A stretch of 64,000 nt of DNA from Perognathus longimembris pacificus (taxonomy: Eukaryota > Chordata > Mammalia > Rodentia > Heteromyidae). How positions within the stretch are numbered: position 1 is the stretch's first letter; each line of letters opens with the position of its first letter. The notes under the pieces were generated by a model, which made no database searches, was not told the DNA's origin, and was given only the letters and a program-made list of their open reading frames with translations. Positions 38,461 through 51,471 of this stretch are shown piece by piece. The position numbers and the translations under genes are program-made. The stretch is taken from positions 12,917,086 to 12,981,085 of the forward strand of contig NC_063188.1 of the NCBI RefSeq assembly GCF_023159225.1, written 5' to 3'.

Positions 38461-38824
38461 AATCTATCTTCTAAAAAGGCCACAATGTTCCACTGATGTA
38501 AGAAATCTGATGGCATATTTGGTTGTTTAAATGTGGTATCCTGAGGCAGGTGATGCTATCAAGATCACTATATGGAAACCTTCCTAGCAAACCAGAAACA
38601 AGAAACGAAATAGTACGTAGACAAATCACCACACTGAAAAATATACCCATCATCTGAGTTTCTCCACCCTAGTTAAACATGCAATCACCCAATCATTAGG
38701 GCAACTTCAATAGTAATCAATACAATAAAGGGCAACAACTATAACTAAAGTGCTGAAACAACATCTGATCAAGCAAGGGTCCATGAGTTCAAGCATCACT
38801 ATTGTCAACAAACAAAAACAGTAC

Positions 38825-38975
38825 TCAGAGCCAGGCATGATAGGGCACATATACAGTGACAGTATTTGGAGGCAGAGGCAGGAAGATTTTGAGTTCAGGG
38901 CCAGATGGAGCCCCATAGCAACTTCCATACCAGCCTGGTGTCCAGAGCAAGACCAAGTTTCAAAAAGAAAAATGA
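38825..38975 (+). mobile_element. B1-like monomer
   Basis: GAGCCAGGCATGATAGGGCA, GGAGGCAGAGGCAGGAAGAT and CCAGCCTGGTGTCCAGAGCA follow the 7SL-derived B1 pattern. There is no tRNA-like right half. Confidence 0.7.
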
Positions 38976-39508
38976 CTGTATCCATGTGGAAATTGCCATG
39001 TTAAGCTGAGCACTTTGAATGATGCAAGGCAATCACTGGCCAAATGTGTTGCCATGGAGCCTGGAGAGATGAGTCCTGGCACTCTATGAAACTGGGATGC
39101 TAAAGAAAGGCTGAGGAAGTTTGTGCCTGGAGTGTTCAGAGCCTTCCTTCACATACTTGAGTTTTGTGACCAAATTAATGGAGAATTTGAGGAGCCCAAG
39201 TCAAACAGTTTGTATCATCTTCCAAACCCTCTACTACAGAGTGTGAGACACCCAGTGGTACAGAACCAAGCACTATGACTCGCAGAGCGCTATCTCAGCA
39301 CAATGGGGATAAGAAATGGGTAGAGAAGCTTTGCATAGTACCCCAAATCTACTAGCTCAGCAATAAAGAGGCTACAACATGAGGTTCACAAGGTGCAGGG
39401 AAGCCTGGGCTACACAGTGAGCTCAAGATCACCCTGGATACACAAAGAGAGAACCTTTTCCCCAACACTTAACAAGAAAAATGACAGAAAAGAACTAAAG
39501 GAAGTTAT

Positions 39509-39745
39509 AGACTGGGCACCAGTGGCTCATGCCTATAATCCTAACTACTGAGGAGGCTGAGATCTAAGGATCACAATTTGAATCCAGTGCAGGCAGGAAA
39601 GTCTGTGAGATGCTTAACTTCCAATTAACTACCAAAAGCCAGAGGAGGAGCTATGACCCAAGTGGTAGAGTGCTAGCCCTGAACAAAAAGCTCAAGGACA
39701 GTGCCCAGGCCTTCAACTTGAGCCCCAGGACTAGCACACACAACT
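39509..39745 (+). mobile_element. B1-Geo SINE
   Basis: CACCAGTGGCTCATGCCTAT to AGCCCCAGGACTAG. Confidence 0.83.
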
Positions 39746-40094
39746 AAAAAGGCAATTGTAAATGCCATCTATGATTTGACCACTTGTAAAGAAGGGGACA
39801 GTAATAGGACTTCTCAGATGAGGTGTCCCAAGGGATCCCAAAGGAGTGAACAAATGAACACACTAAGGGCAAGCTGTCCTTTCAAAGCAAACTAATAGGG
39901 CCACTGCCTAACCTTTACTAACAGACATTTGTAGTATCCGAAAGTTCCAACTCCTTTTACATACTCCCTATCTTTTGACTCTGGAAGGCAATTTGCTTAA
40001 CAAACACACACCATAAGACTTCAGTATTAGAATGCTATATTCTCAAACACAACAAATTATTTCTTTCCTCTTATTGAGCACTGTCATAAGAAGA

Positions 40095-43000
40095 TTACAT
40101 ATTTGTGGTTTTTTTATCTTTTTTGAGATGCTTGTCAATTTTTTTCAGTGTCTGTTCAAAGTGTCTGATTAGCTCTCCGCTTTTGAATCTGAAAAGAGAA
40201 AGGTCATTATTAGTCAAGATACATTACAGGAAAGAGGCATGGGAAATAGCAACCAAGAATTCAGATGCAAACCCTGCTATCAATAGAAAGCATATAAGTA
40301 CTATTTTGGTCTTAAGCCTTACATTCTCTCATAATCTGTAACTTTTTTTTTTTTTTTTTTTTTTTGGCCAGTCCTGGGCCTTGGACTCAGGGCCTGAGCA
40401 CTGTCCCTGGCTTCTTCCCGCTCAAGGCTAGCACTCTGCCACTTGAGCCACAGCACCGCTTCTGGCCGTTTTCTGTATATGTGGTGCTGGGGAATCGAAC
40501 CTAGGGCCTCGTGTATCTGAGGCAGGCACTCTTGCCACTAGGCTATATCCCCAGCCATAATCTGTAACTTTTAGTGAGAGGAAAATAAAATTGAATTGTT
40601 CTGCCCCTGGCACGTGGACATCTTGTTTTGATTAGCATGGTCCAAGACTGAGAAAGATATTTGTAAATACAATTATTTTAGGTAACGATTCTGTTTGGTA
40701 CAAAATGTATTTGCTATGAAAATATTTACCAAGATGCACTGTATTCATAAACTTCTTTGTTACATGTCACCTCCTTTGTAATACTTAGAGATAATTTCTA
40801 AAGAATTTTTCTTCTATCAAAATTGAAGGACTTAGGGCTGGGAATATGGCCTAGTGGCAAGAGTGCTTGCCTCGTATGCATGAAGCCCTGGGTTTGATTC
40901 CCCAGCACCACATATATAGAAAATGGCCAGAAGTGGCGCTGTGGCTCAAGTGTCAGAGTGCTAGCCTTGAGCAAAAAGAAGCCAGGGACAGTGCTCAGGC
41001 CCTGAGTTCAAGCCCAGGACTGGCAAAAAAAAAAATTGAAGCATTTACATACTACAGGATAAATAAAATTTTGGAAAAGCTAAAATGACACATATCACAA
41101 GGATGAACAGGAGTCTCTGAAGGAATGTGGGACAGATTTTATCATACAGAAATCAAGTTTGAAGGAAAACCCCAACTACAACAGTGACCCAAGTATGGCC
41201 AGGAAGTCTTAATTTCTCTAGGTGTAGGTGATAAAAAGTGTCACATCAAGGATGATGAAATATACTAGGTATCAGAACAAAGGGATATACATATGTACTT
41301 ATTCCAAAGTGAATCCTTACTTTTCCACTATGCATACCCACGGCACTAAAGCATTCATTGCCCCTGTTATCAGATGTGCCTGTCCCTAAGTCTAGGTCAG
41401 GTACTATTTATATTTCCTTTGCTCCATTAATAAATTTTCTTGATCTATAACCTCAGTATGTTCTCACATTCTTTTTTATGACAACATCAACAATGTGGTA
41501 CCCAGGGGCAGGCTGAGCCCTCTTTGCTTTCAGAAGTTATTGTCTTGGAGTATGAAATGTCACTGATCTAGAAACAAACAAAAGACCCCCAAAGATCCTA
41601 TGACTTAGGAGGCACTGTGGGAAATGGGAATGGAGCTAATAACTAGCCTGGAAACAGTGAGTGTGTCTACAAAATTTCTCAAACAAGGAAAGACAAAGTT
41701 GGTCAACTGATTGTAAATATCCTGCTCTGCTCACACTGCAGTGAGGCTTTAGTGGGCCTGGAAAATAGAGAAGCCCAGATGACACCCACATAAATTTAGT
41801 GGAGGAGTCAGCCTTAACCATAAGTAAAAGCCAGTGATGAAGAACCTTAGGGAAGAGGCTTCCCTCTACTTCTTACTTCAGGTCCTGCATAGGTTGCTAA
41901 AAAAGATGCTTACTTTCTGTTACCCCTCACCTTTTCATCTCATTGACAGCATATTCAACGAGTTCCTTCTTAAATTCCAGAGTTCCTTGCATTTCCTCAA
42001 GCAACTCAAAGATCTTTTCATATCCTGAAGAGAAAAAAAATACCTCAGTGTTTCTCATAAATAAAGAAAACCAAGTCAATCTTAGTTAGTAATGCCTGCT
42101 GCAGTAATAATGCCTCAAGGTGTATATTTCTGTGCATGCGTGCATGCATGTAAGCACATACGTGTGTGTGTGTGTTTCAAATATTGAAATTGAGATACTA
42201 GCCCAGAAGAAAGTAGCAGCCTCTTGTAAACAATAAAGAAGTAGAACAGGGGGACTGGGAATATGGCCTAGTGGCAAGAGTGCTTGCCTCGCATACATGA
42301 AGCCCTGGGTTCAATTCCCCATCACCACATATATACAAAAAGGCCAGAAGTAGCTCTGTGGCTCAAGTGGCAGAGTGGTAGCCTTGAGCAAAAAGAAGCC
42401 AGGGACAGTGCTCAGGCTCTGAGTTCAAGCCACAGGACTGGCAAAAAAAACAATAAGAAGAGGATGTAGAATAAGGTAGCAAAAAAAAGCATCTGCCTAT
42501 TTTTATCACAATAAAGGTGAATCATCATAAACTATAAGGAAATGTAAATTCTGGCAAAGACTCCCTTTCCTAAGGTAAAAGCTATCCTACATCATAAAGT
42601 GAAACAGGAACTCTCTGATTTTATCAGAAGTCATCCTCTAAATACACACACTTACCTCGTCCCAACTTCTGAATTTCCTTTCTGAGCTCACGTTTTGTTT
42701 TACTGACTTTAGGTCTCCCTGGCTTCCGCTTAGGCATCACAGCTGATTTAGGCATTGCTCTAATCTTGCCGCCACCTGTAGAGAGGTTATTGTTCAAATT
42801 TCCTCTTCCAACTATGTTAACACCAGGTTTGACAAACGACCTGCCCCAGTGATACCAGCGAAGTCTTCAAAATCCAGTGGAGTAGGGGAAGCACTATTCC
42901 TATAACCTCACAAGCTTTGATGAGACATTATTTTGACCAAGAGACTTCAGGTAGGCTTTGATCTCTCTACAAGGTATGTTCATTGGTATTCTGACTGATA

Positions 43001-44951
43001 GTAGCACCTAGTAACTGATAGTAGCACCTGCCCAAATTGAGAGGTTGAGCTGTGAGGATGAAGGACTTCATCGCCCCACATACACATCTAATGTTTAAGC
43101 TAAACTGATTTATTTCAGACCAAGAGGGTTGTCCATAGGGAAATCGTGTGTGGACAAGTTTCCCTCCACACACAGAGTACAATAAAACCTTCTCGTGGCT
43201 TCTGGTACCATACTTGTACACAGAAACCTAGTTGAACCTAGGAAGTAAAGCTTTCTAGAAACATCCCTTATATGACTAATTATTTCCATGACACAATTTA
43301 TACCCAGAAAGTACAAATTGCACAGGCATCTAATATTTGCACCTCATTACTCCATGTGCTAATATTTGGTATCTAATATTTGCACCTCATTACTCAAAGT
43401 CTTATGGTGGACATGATTCTGCTTGTTTCCTTTCTGTGTCAAGGTGAGGTGCTTTCTTTCACTCCAGGTCTGATACCTCTGTTGTTTACACATGTTCTGC
43501 TCTTCCTGGGATTAGGACAGAAGCTGGAAATCAGCAGGGAACAAGGTAGGAAAAAAATTCTCCAGTTATTGTGCTGCTTAAATTATCACAAATTACCCAG
43601 TTACACCAGAATGTGCAAAGTAGGGACAACACATTAACAGCTGGACACAAGTTGGCGAAGGTACAAGAAGGGTACAAGAAGGGAGCAATCGCATGAGTGT
43701 TCACAAGTTCCAGAGGGTGGCAGGCCTACTGTAAAGTGTCCCCTCAGCAGATCATAAGGAAGAGGCAGAGCTTGCTTGAGCACATGCAAGGAAAGGGTGC
43801 TAGAACGTGGAAGGGTAGAGAAGCAGTCACAATGGGCAAAACTAGGGACCACTGAGTAAAACTCAACGGCAAAGAGAACAGAAAGGAGGCATTCTGAATT
43901 TCATGTACAGAGAAGTATGTACATAGGGGGTGTATAACCTGTGTATATAGAGAGAACTCAAGTAGTCTTCATTCAAGTGAATAGAAGCATGGAGGACTGA
44001 TTTCAGTACAGCCTGATGTGGCATGATCTATATACCTGTGTGTTTCATCATTTGGCAATAGGATTAGCATACAGTTGGAACAAGAGGAGGCAAAGAAAGT
44101 AGACGGATCAGAAAATAATTGCAGGGCTGGGGATATGGCCTAGTGGCAAGAGAGCTTGCCTCGTATACATGAGGCCCTGGGTTCGATTCCCCAGCACCAC
44201 ATATACAGAAAACGGCCAGAAGTGGCGCTGTGGCTCAAGTGGCAGAGTGCTAGCCTTGAGCGGGAAGAAGCCAGGGACAGTGCTCAGGCCCTGAGTCCAA
44301 GGCCCAGGACTGGCCAAAAAAAAAAAAGAAAAGAAAAGAAAATAATTGCAGGAGGTGCCTGATGATTCAAGCTAAGCAAAAAAATAAAGGAAACCATGTA
44401 CTTTTGGAATTAGTACATTTAAATTAGTGGTAAAAGGAAAGAAACGTCAGAAAAAGATAAAGACAGGGAGCAATAAGAAGAAACAAAGGAAAGGGGAGTC
44501 CTAGAAATTTCCCAAGGAGCAAAGAGAGAAACACTGGGCAAAACTTAGCTGAGAAATGAATGCCAACGTCAACTCAGACTGTGGGCTTTTTCCACCATAG
44601 AGTCTATGAGAAGGAAGAGGCAGGATCCACTCTACAACACCAAGCAGAAGAGCCAGTGATAGTGTCTGCACTGGCATTCTGTGTAAAAGCTGCCCCATCC
44701 CACCTGTAGAAGCTCTTGATCGTCATTTCAGAGGGGTTTCTTTCCCTTGCGCATATACAGGTGCCTGTCCACACCCCCAAGATATAATTACCTTTTCCCT
44801 TTGCCTTCGCTGAGGACTTAAAATGAGATTGTCCTTCTCCTGCTGCTTTGTCAGTTGGAAGGATCCTAGTGTAGTTCTTCTTAGGTGGTGGTAGAGAAGC
44901 CATGACTTCAGCAGAATTCATTGCAGAATTCTTATCTGTTTCATCAGCCAT
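40095..44951 (-). CDS. Gene B: family member with AT-hook-like motif, 155 aa, exon 3 skipped
   Basis: The exons are 44951-44792, 42775-42656, 42024-41931 and 40188-40095. They total 468 nt, giving 155 residues plus TAA. Splice sites are AG with GTAATT, GTAAGT and GTGAGG donors. The N-terminus MADETDKNSAMNS leads to a PPPKK patch and a Lys-rich AKAKGKG end of exon 2. Exon 4 encodes MPKRKPGRPKVSKTKREL, whose KRKPGRPK core fits the AT-hook pattern (GRP flanked by basic residues). That class of motif binds the minor groove of AT-rich DNA. Exons 5 and 6 encode GYEKIFELLEEMQG and RFKSGELIRHFEQTLKKI, predicted helical, ending KKTTNM. Exon 3 is represented only by a broken remnant. Skipping it keeps the frame because it is 45 nt in the paralogues. 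A chromatin role is inference from the motif. Confidence 0.68.
40345..40556 (-). mobile_element. IDL-Geo SINE
   Basis: Reverse orientation with a long T-run at 40340-40364; ends CTATATCCCCAGCC. Confidence 0.88.
40830..41035 (+). mobile_element. IDL-Geo SINE in gene B intron 5
   Basis: Both halves with poly(A). Confidence 0.88.
41040..41900. other. Gene B intron 5 sequence
   Basis: No repeat or exon recognised apart from homology to the introns of paralogues. Confidence 0.4.
42249..42452 (+). mobile_element. IDL-Geo SINE in gene B intron 4
   Basis: Full length, a few substitutions (CCCCATCACC). Confidence 0.88.
42960..43029 (-). pseudogene. Dead exon 3 of gene B
   Basis: This aligns with exon 3 of A, C, D and E. 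The donor is lost (GAGATC where the others have GT) and both possible reading starts meet an in-frame TAG. A 20-bp tandem duplication (sharing CTGATAGTAGCACCT) has also duplicated the acceptor. The exon cannot be used, but because its length is a multiple of three its loss does not break gene B. Confidence 0.75.
44124..44332 (+). mobile_element. IDL-Geo SINE in gene B intron 2
   Basis: Near-consensus, flanked by a GAAAATAATTGCAG duplication (44111-44124 and 44338-44351), so a young copy. Confidence 0.9.
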
Positions 44952-45109
44952 CACTTTCTGGAAAATAGCGATGGACATATTCACCACAAAATTCAACCAC
45001 AGTAAGGTTTTTCCTTGTGGCTACATTTTTGATCATTCAGAAAACAATAGGAATGTACAAAATATGCGACATTTAAGCAAGGTAACTTTGAATGTTCATA
45101 ACTCATCCA

Positions 45110-45290
45110 TAAGAGAAAGCAGATGGATAGTCCAGAAAATGTGGGAAATGCAGAATTTCTTCATAGAGTAGAAAGCTTTGATGCGACTGTACATATCAGG
45201 TCAAGTGAAATAGGCCCAGTTCAGAAAGCAGATACTGAATATGTGCAGAATTTGGGGGGAAGAAGAGGACATGTAAGTAAAAGTGAAGCA
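45110..45290 (+). mobile_element. L1 3'-end fragment upstream of gene B exon 2
   Basis: Equivalent of the fragment at 4340-4620: AGTGAAATAGGCCCAGTTC followed by TGTGCAGAATTTGGGGGG. Shared by descent between units. Confidence 0.5.
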
Positions 45291-45609
45291 TATGGATGTG
45301 AAAAGGGAAGATGGTTATGCATATTGCAAATACAGGCATAGTAAAGCTGTGATTATGGGCAATTAAATACACAATGATGGAAATACCAGGAGAAACAAGC
45401 CTGAGTTATGGTTTTAAATAGAAACATATCCCAAGCACTGAAAATATAAATTCATTTAATACCTATGTGGGAAAGCTTGGCCAAAAAAACAGGGAAATAC
45501 TTAGTTTTATATAATCCATGTTCTCTAAGTAAAATGCAATGAAACTGGCAATATCATCAGCAACTAAAACCTACCGCATTATCTAAACAGAGTTCAAAAT
45601 AATATAGCA

Positions 45610-45735
45610 GAAAGCCAGGTGCTGTAGGCATGCTTGAATCCCCAGCAATTTGGGGGCTAAGGCAGGAAGATAACTCAAGCCAGCCTGGTAGACCAGCCCC
45701 AGCAACATAACCAGATCAGATGAAAAGATATATAA
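45610..45735 (+). mobile_element. B1-like monomer in gene B intron 1
   Basis: GCCAGGTGCTGTAGGCATGC, then AAGGCAGGAAGATAACTC; no right half. Confidence 0.65.
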
Positions 45736-45889
45736 TTGGAAAATAAAAATAATGAGAACGAGGAAAAGATTATCTCATTAAACCTGTAAATTGAGTATTA
45801 GCAAAAACTTTATATGCTAATATTAGAAAAAAAATCAATTCTGAAAATCCAAATCCAAAGAATTAGAGTAAATTAGAGTTTGCCAGAAA

Positions 45890-46260
45890 ACCACAGCAGA
45901 CATCCAGGTACAAAGAACAAAGAAAAGGTTTTTTTGCCAGCAAAGGGACAGGGAAGACCCCTACTCACAAGAGAGAAGTGAGAAGTGCCGGCTATTGCGT
46001 AAGGTGACCTTTGTAACCTCCAAGGTTTGAGAGATCTTGCTGCCTTATATGGTTATAGCTGCTCCAAAGGAGTTCCATCTCAAGGTAAAGGGAGGTAGAA
46101 GCTAATTATTTACTGAATGAGCGTAGGGTTGCCTAGAGAAAGAACATGCTGAGCTTTGAGAGAGGAGGCTATTGGTCTAACACAAAAAAAGTAGAAAGAT
46201 CCTTAAAAATGCTTTTTGCAATGCATGGGGTGAAATGCCTGGGCCCCAACATGATAGGCA
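45890..46260 (-). mobile_element. Possible LTR remnant in gene B intron 1
   Basis: On the minus strand this opens TGTTGGGGCCCAGGCATTTC, as many LTRs do. It has no counterpart in the other units. I could not define the other end or a target duplication. Confidence 0.35.
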
Positions 46261-46406
46261 GGAGCTTTATCATCCATTTACTTCTGCAGCTCAGCCACTT
46301 TTAATGTGAAAGAAAACCAATGAAATGAAGAGAAAAAACTAGATCAACAAGGAGAAAGTTGGTCTTTTTTTTACAATTCAATAACTAAGCCTTCAAAAAC
46401 TGGAGA

Positions 46407-46606
46407 GGCGCTGGGAATATGGCCTAGTGGTAAAGTGCTTACCTCGTATACATGAAGCCCTGGGTTCAATTCCCCAGCACCACATATACAGAAAATGGCC
46501 AGAAGTGGTGCTGTGGCTCAAGTGGCAGAGTGCTAGCCTTGAGCAAAAAGAAGCCAGGGACAGTGCCCAGGCCCTGAGTTCAAGCCGCAGGACTGGCCAA
46601 AAAAAT
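46407..46606 (+). mobile_element. IDL-Geo SINE in gene B intron 1
   Basis: Both halves present, short A tail. Confidence 0.88.
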
Positions 46607-47159
46607 TGGATAGGACTAGTCTCAGATAAGAAAATAATAATAATAGTAATTTCAAAATCACCGTTTTCAATAATAGTTTTTCATGAGATTTACCTCTGGA
46701 AGATCACGACTGGAAGCCAGCTGGGTCACAAAAGTACTTGAGACTTTTAAATATCTGGGAAAAATATATCTAGCAAATATCCAGGAAATTATCCCGGAAT
46801 AGCCATGCTGTCAGCATGGTGTGTCAGGTGACAACATTAAGAACTTGGTAGCCAAAAACCAGGCAGAGCCATCTCGCCTTTGAGAGACATCCTCCCAGGA
46901 ACATGAACGCTCTGACTCGGGGAAGCCTCTGCACGAAAGCAAGACTCACACTAATACATGATTACAGCAAACAAGGACAGGAGGGCCTGATGCATGGCGC
47001 GAGTGGTCACGGGCCTGCATAGAGATTTTCAGACTCTGACTCCAAACTCCAGAAATGCCAAAGAAAAAGAAAAGTAAAAAAATGCACGGAAGTTCGTCTA
47101 TCTGATAAGTCAGCTGAGAAATTCAAGTGCAGCAACATCTATTACACAGTACTAGTTTG

Positions 47160-48330
47160 TGAGTCGGGGTGCAGCTGCATTTTGTTCCCTCTTGCTGTAC
47201 CCAGATTCACACATAGGTTCCGATAGGTATAGCTAAAATGTTGGCTAGACTCTCTTAAGAGTTTTCTGGGAAGGTTCAGCAAGGCAAGAATCCTCCCCAC
47301 TTAGGGCTGAGTTCTGTATCAAAAGTATCGTTGTTTGTTGCTAGAGTGTATAGTTTCTTAAAGAGCCAGACACGCTTGCTTAGTATGGCCTCTGACCCGA
47401 AGAGGTCCTCTCCTAAACAGGCACTTAGCTACCAAACAGCCTGCACCCTCTCTCCACGGAGGGTGACCGATTAGTAGATCTCACCTAGGCAGAGTGAGGT
47501 CAGCGAGCCACACGTCTTCAGTGCAGAGATGCACGCGGGGAAGGACAGCACGCGTGCCCAGATGTCTAGAAGTCCCCAGCAACCTGAGCATGCCCAGGAG
47601 TAAAAAGCTGGGAAGAGTGGGACGGGGTCCAGCACCCAGGGCTGGGGGGTAAAGACTCAGTGCGTAGAGCACTAGCCAAGGAGGAGAGGCGCGGCTCCCT
47701 TGGCACAGCACTAGCCAATGAGTGGAAGTGGCGGCAGGAACAAGTTCAAGTCCCGGTCACAGAGCAAGAAAAACAAAAAGAAATAAAAGAGAGATAACCA
47801 ACCCTGAAAACAAAAGAAATGAAACAAAACATGGGGCTACCCTTAGGAAGCACTGAGCCCCAACCAAAGTGACCTCCTAGCACCTGGAGCGAAACAGATC
47901 AAAGGATAGCTCCCCAACCCCCACAACAGAAAAAGCGGCAGGGCCCCCGTGGGAAAGCTGTCAAGTTTGTGCCATTGAATAGCCATACCGAAGTCTCGAA
48001 CAGGCGGACGCGTTCTGTGCCCAACACCCATCACCTCCACCTTCGCAACCCTGTGATACTGACCTAGAGTTGGGAGGCTAGGAGCACCTCCAAAATGATG
48101 AGGTGGCTGTGCCCCTTGCTTCCAAAGAGACTATGCAGAGTCTGCCTCCAGGATGGTGGGCGAGGCCACTCATGCGCATTCTAGGGGTCTTGAGCGGGAA
48201 ATGGGGGGGGGCCGGGCTTGAGTCCCGTCCAAGGATAGAGGGGAGGGGTCATGGAATGTACACACCAACCACTACTACCTGATTGGTCCCAGCCAATGTG
48301 GAGAACCTGAGAGTAAACACACCCCAAACC
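47160..48330 (-). promoter_or_regulatory. Promoter module of gene B
   Basis: Homologous to the other modules from GAGTCGGGGTGCAGCTGC (about 47161) onward. It has a degenerate YY1-like CCAAAATGATGAGG (48090), an NRF1-half-like CATGCGCATT (48172), and paired CCAAT elements on both strands (CTGATTGGTCCCAGCCAATG, about 48280) that suit NF-Y. The gene B start is about 2.2 kb downstream. Confidence 0.45.
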
Positions 48331-48479
48331 TTATGGATGGTAACCAGGACAACTACTAAACCCGCCCAGAGAAACCCAAAAAGGCTACCTCGTGCCACTC
48401 CTGGTGCCTGGCGCCCTAGCCGGGTGGTTTTTGTTCTGACAACCATACAAGTGGTGGGACTCATGCACAATATGCACAA

Positions 48480-48700
48480 AGCTGTGCATTTTTCTATATA
48501 TGTGGTGCTGAGGAATCGAACCCAGGGCTTCACGAATGCTAAGCAAGCACTTTACCATTAAGCCATGAGACGCTTATCTGCAATAAAAGCCTCACAAAAG
48601 CCAGAAGTGGCGCTGTGGCTCAAGTGGTAGAGTGCTAACCTTGAGCACAAAGAAGCCAGGGACAGTGCCCAAGCTGGCAAAAAGAAAAAAAATCCAGTAA
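48480..48700. mobile_element. Rearranged SINE halves near gene B promoter
   Basis: A reverse ID-like half (48485-48570) abuts a forward right half (48598-48680), suggesting two truncated elements joined head to head. Confidence 0.65.
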
Positions 48701-48797
48701 CCATAAAAAAAAAAAAACAACAAATCGGCACTACCCTTGAACACCAAAGCTCAGGGAAAACGCCCAAGCCCCAGAGTTCAAGCCCCATAACCGGCAA

Positions 48798-48848
<51 letters not shown>

Positions 48849-48850
48849 AT
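48798..48850. repeat. (AATA)n microsatellite
   Basis: About 13 tetranucleotide units, probably grown from a SINE tail. Confidence 0.95.
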
Positions 48851-49772
48851 ATCCAGTAACAACTTTATACAGAAAAGAAGTTTCTACCCCACACCTATAC
48901 TTCACGTTATTGCTATAGGAGTCATATTAGCCATATTCCGTATAAAATCAAATCAAACAAGGGCTCCTGAGCTTGCTGTTTCTATTCAAATTCCTACTGA
49001 AGAGTTTCCTGCCCGTCACATACTCACACTAATGCAGCTCTTTCTGGCCATCTGTTTTCTTCTTCAACAAGTTACTTTTGAGTTACTTTGCATGTAACGA
49101 ATGGTGAAACTCATGCGCAAGGGGACAGTTTGAGATACAACTCAAAGAAAGTTATCAATTCCACTGGCTACTAGGATAGCTCATGCTAGAGTTGCCTAAG
49201 GAGGAATTTGGCCAGGGTGCTTTGTCCAGAATAAAAATGACAAAACGGCAAGTTTTAAACCTCCAAGGTTTGTAATTCTTCTTCTATGGCTTGCTTAATT
49301 TAACTAACATGCTTGACAATATGTTTGTGTATTGATTTTCTAATGTATAAACCTGGTTTTTGTATGTTTTCTAGGCTTTTCCAAATTGCTTTAGACTCAA
49401 GTAATCTTTGCTGTTTGAAACTAAAAATGTTATGATAAGTTGTTATAGCCCCAAAAAGAAACTATAGTACAAAGTTAAGGGAAAGACACATATACCATTT
49501 TACCCAGTCAAAGGAACTGTTTTCACCTATAGGAAAACCCAATATTAGCAATAAAACACTTCCATACACGACTTTAATTGCTTATGAATTATAGAATGAG
49601 AAGAATTTCCAATAGCAAACCTTCTGAGCAAACTGAGGAGGTGGAATGTCTGTACAGCCTGTACAGACAGGGGGTAGGAGGAGAAAGCCAGTTAAAGAAG
49701 CTTTGATTAGATTACACTAGCTTCAGCTTCCAGAAAGAAGCCTTCAAACGCTCCTAATCAAGAGTGAGGTAT

Positions 49773-49976
49773 TGGGGCTAGAAGTGTGGCTTAGTAGTAG
49801 AGTGCTTGCCTTGCATGCATGAAGTCCTAGGTTCAATTCCTCAGTCCCACAAAAACAGAAAAAGCCGGAACTGGTGCTGTGGCTCAACTGGTAGAGCGCT
49901 ACACATAAATGAAAAAGCTCATGGACAGTGCCAAAGCCCTGAGTTCAAGCCTCAGGACTGGCAAAAGAAAAAAAAA
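49773..49976 (+). mobile_element. IDL-Geo SINE
   Basis: Older copy (GGGGCTAGAAGTGTGGCTTA); both halves recognisable. Confidence 0.82.
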
Positions 49977-49979
49977 AGA

Positions 49980-51165
49980 GTGTAGTATTATTGTACGGTA
50001 AATCCAATCAGTAAGATACAGAGAAGCTACATTTTGAAAAGATAGAATTGGGAGTCTTTATAAGAAAGGTGGCATCTGCAAGGGGACTATTGCTACAAAG
50101 ACTTGCAGCCCCGTGAATACGCTCAACACTGTTAGAAAATTCAGCCATGAGAGCAGGAGAGGAAAGAAAGAGCAGAAAAATACCAACAACCCAGATGAAC
50201 CCTAATTAATACAGAGCTGAAGTTGGACACCATGATGACCAGAGCAGAGCTAGGAGACAGAACCCAGAACAAGAGGCCTGGCCTAGCATGAAGGTGTCTG
50301 CCCTGCTCTCACCCCCAAATCTGATCAGAGCCATGGGCAGGGTCACAGGGTCACAAGTTCAAGGCACAGGATTGACAGGTCCAGTAACCTATCATCCCAG
50401 TCCCAGCCTCTGCCTCTCAGAATTCAGGCAGATCCATCACCTGGGGGGTGTGATTTCCCTGGGATCAAACAACAAGACATATTTACATATCCCCTCTGGG
50501 TCTAAACAACACCATTTATCTTCAATTCAAAGGTCTTACCTCTAGGCCTTGCAAACTGGGTGGACAGCCCCCATCACCTGGTTAGGCTCCAGGATGGCTG
50601 TGAAAACATGACTTTCTTAGACCTACTGTTTCCCTTACTTCAGTATAAGGCACAAGTGCCCCTCAAAAACAACAACTTGGACTTACTCAGATAAACACAA
50701 ACTAAAGGAATTCACAGCGACTGCAGTTTCTGTTTTGAAAAATCTAGAAGAAAAAAATGGAAATAGACAAAAGATCTTAAAAGGCCTTCAAGTTGAGCCA
50801 TGAATATGACCTAAAGTACTGACTGTACCTAAAATCTGCCAAAGACTGTGTCTTTGACCTTGAAGTGAGAGTTACATCATCAAATTCCCTGCCTCTGAAG
50901 TCACATACAAAGGCTGAGCCTTCCTACTGGGGCTACTAGAGCTGTATCTTTTCAGCCTCCAGAGTTAAGGCAGCTGTTTCCCTAAGTAAATCTCTCTTCA
51001 TATGTCACTCTCTATACATTCCATATAGTTCCTGTTTCTGGAGATATATGAGCAAAACAGAGAAAGCCAGCCTTCAAACTGAATCGGATTGGCATGATTA
51101 CAATATGAGCATTTGGGACACTGAAGCAGGAGGTTATAAATTCCAGGATAGCCTAGAAAGAGAAT
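49980..51165. other. Intergenic stretch between B and A
   Basis: No family exon, SINE or clear LTR seen; sequence is mixed and moderately GC. Confidence 0.4.
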
Positions 51166-51169
51166 AAAA

Positions 51170-51425
51170 CTGAAAGGAGGAGGAGAGCTAAAGAGTAGGA
51201 AGGGAGGGGAGAGGAAGGGAGTATAGAAAATAAAGGATATGCGAGGAGTAGAGAGGAGAGGAAGAGGAAAGGAAAAGGGGTAAGGAAATTGAAAGGGAAA
51301 GGGAAGGGAAATGGAATGAAAGGAAAGGAAAAGAATAGGAGGGAAGGGAAGAAGATGGAAAGCAAGGGAAAGGATGGAAAAAGAAGGGAAAGGAAAGAGA
51401 AATGAAAAGGCAAAAGAAGGGGTAA
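51170..51425. repeat. Polypurine GGAAA-rich tract
   Basis: About 250 bp almost purely A/G, degenerate units of GGAAAG type. Confidence 0.9.
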
Positions 51426-51471
51426 ACAGGAGAGTAGAACAGTGGAGAGATGAGGAAAAAAAAATAGACTA

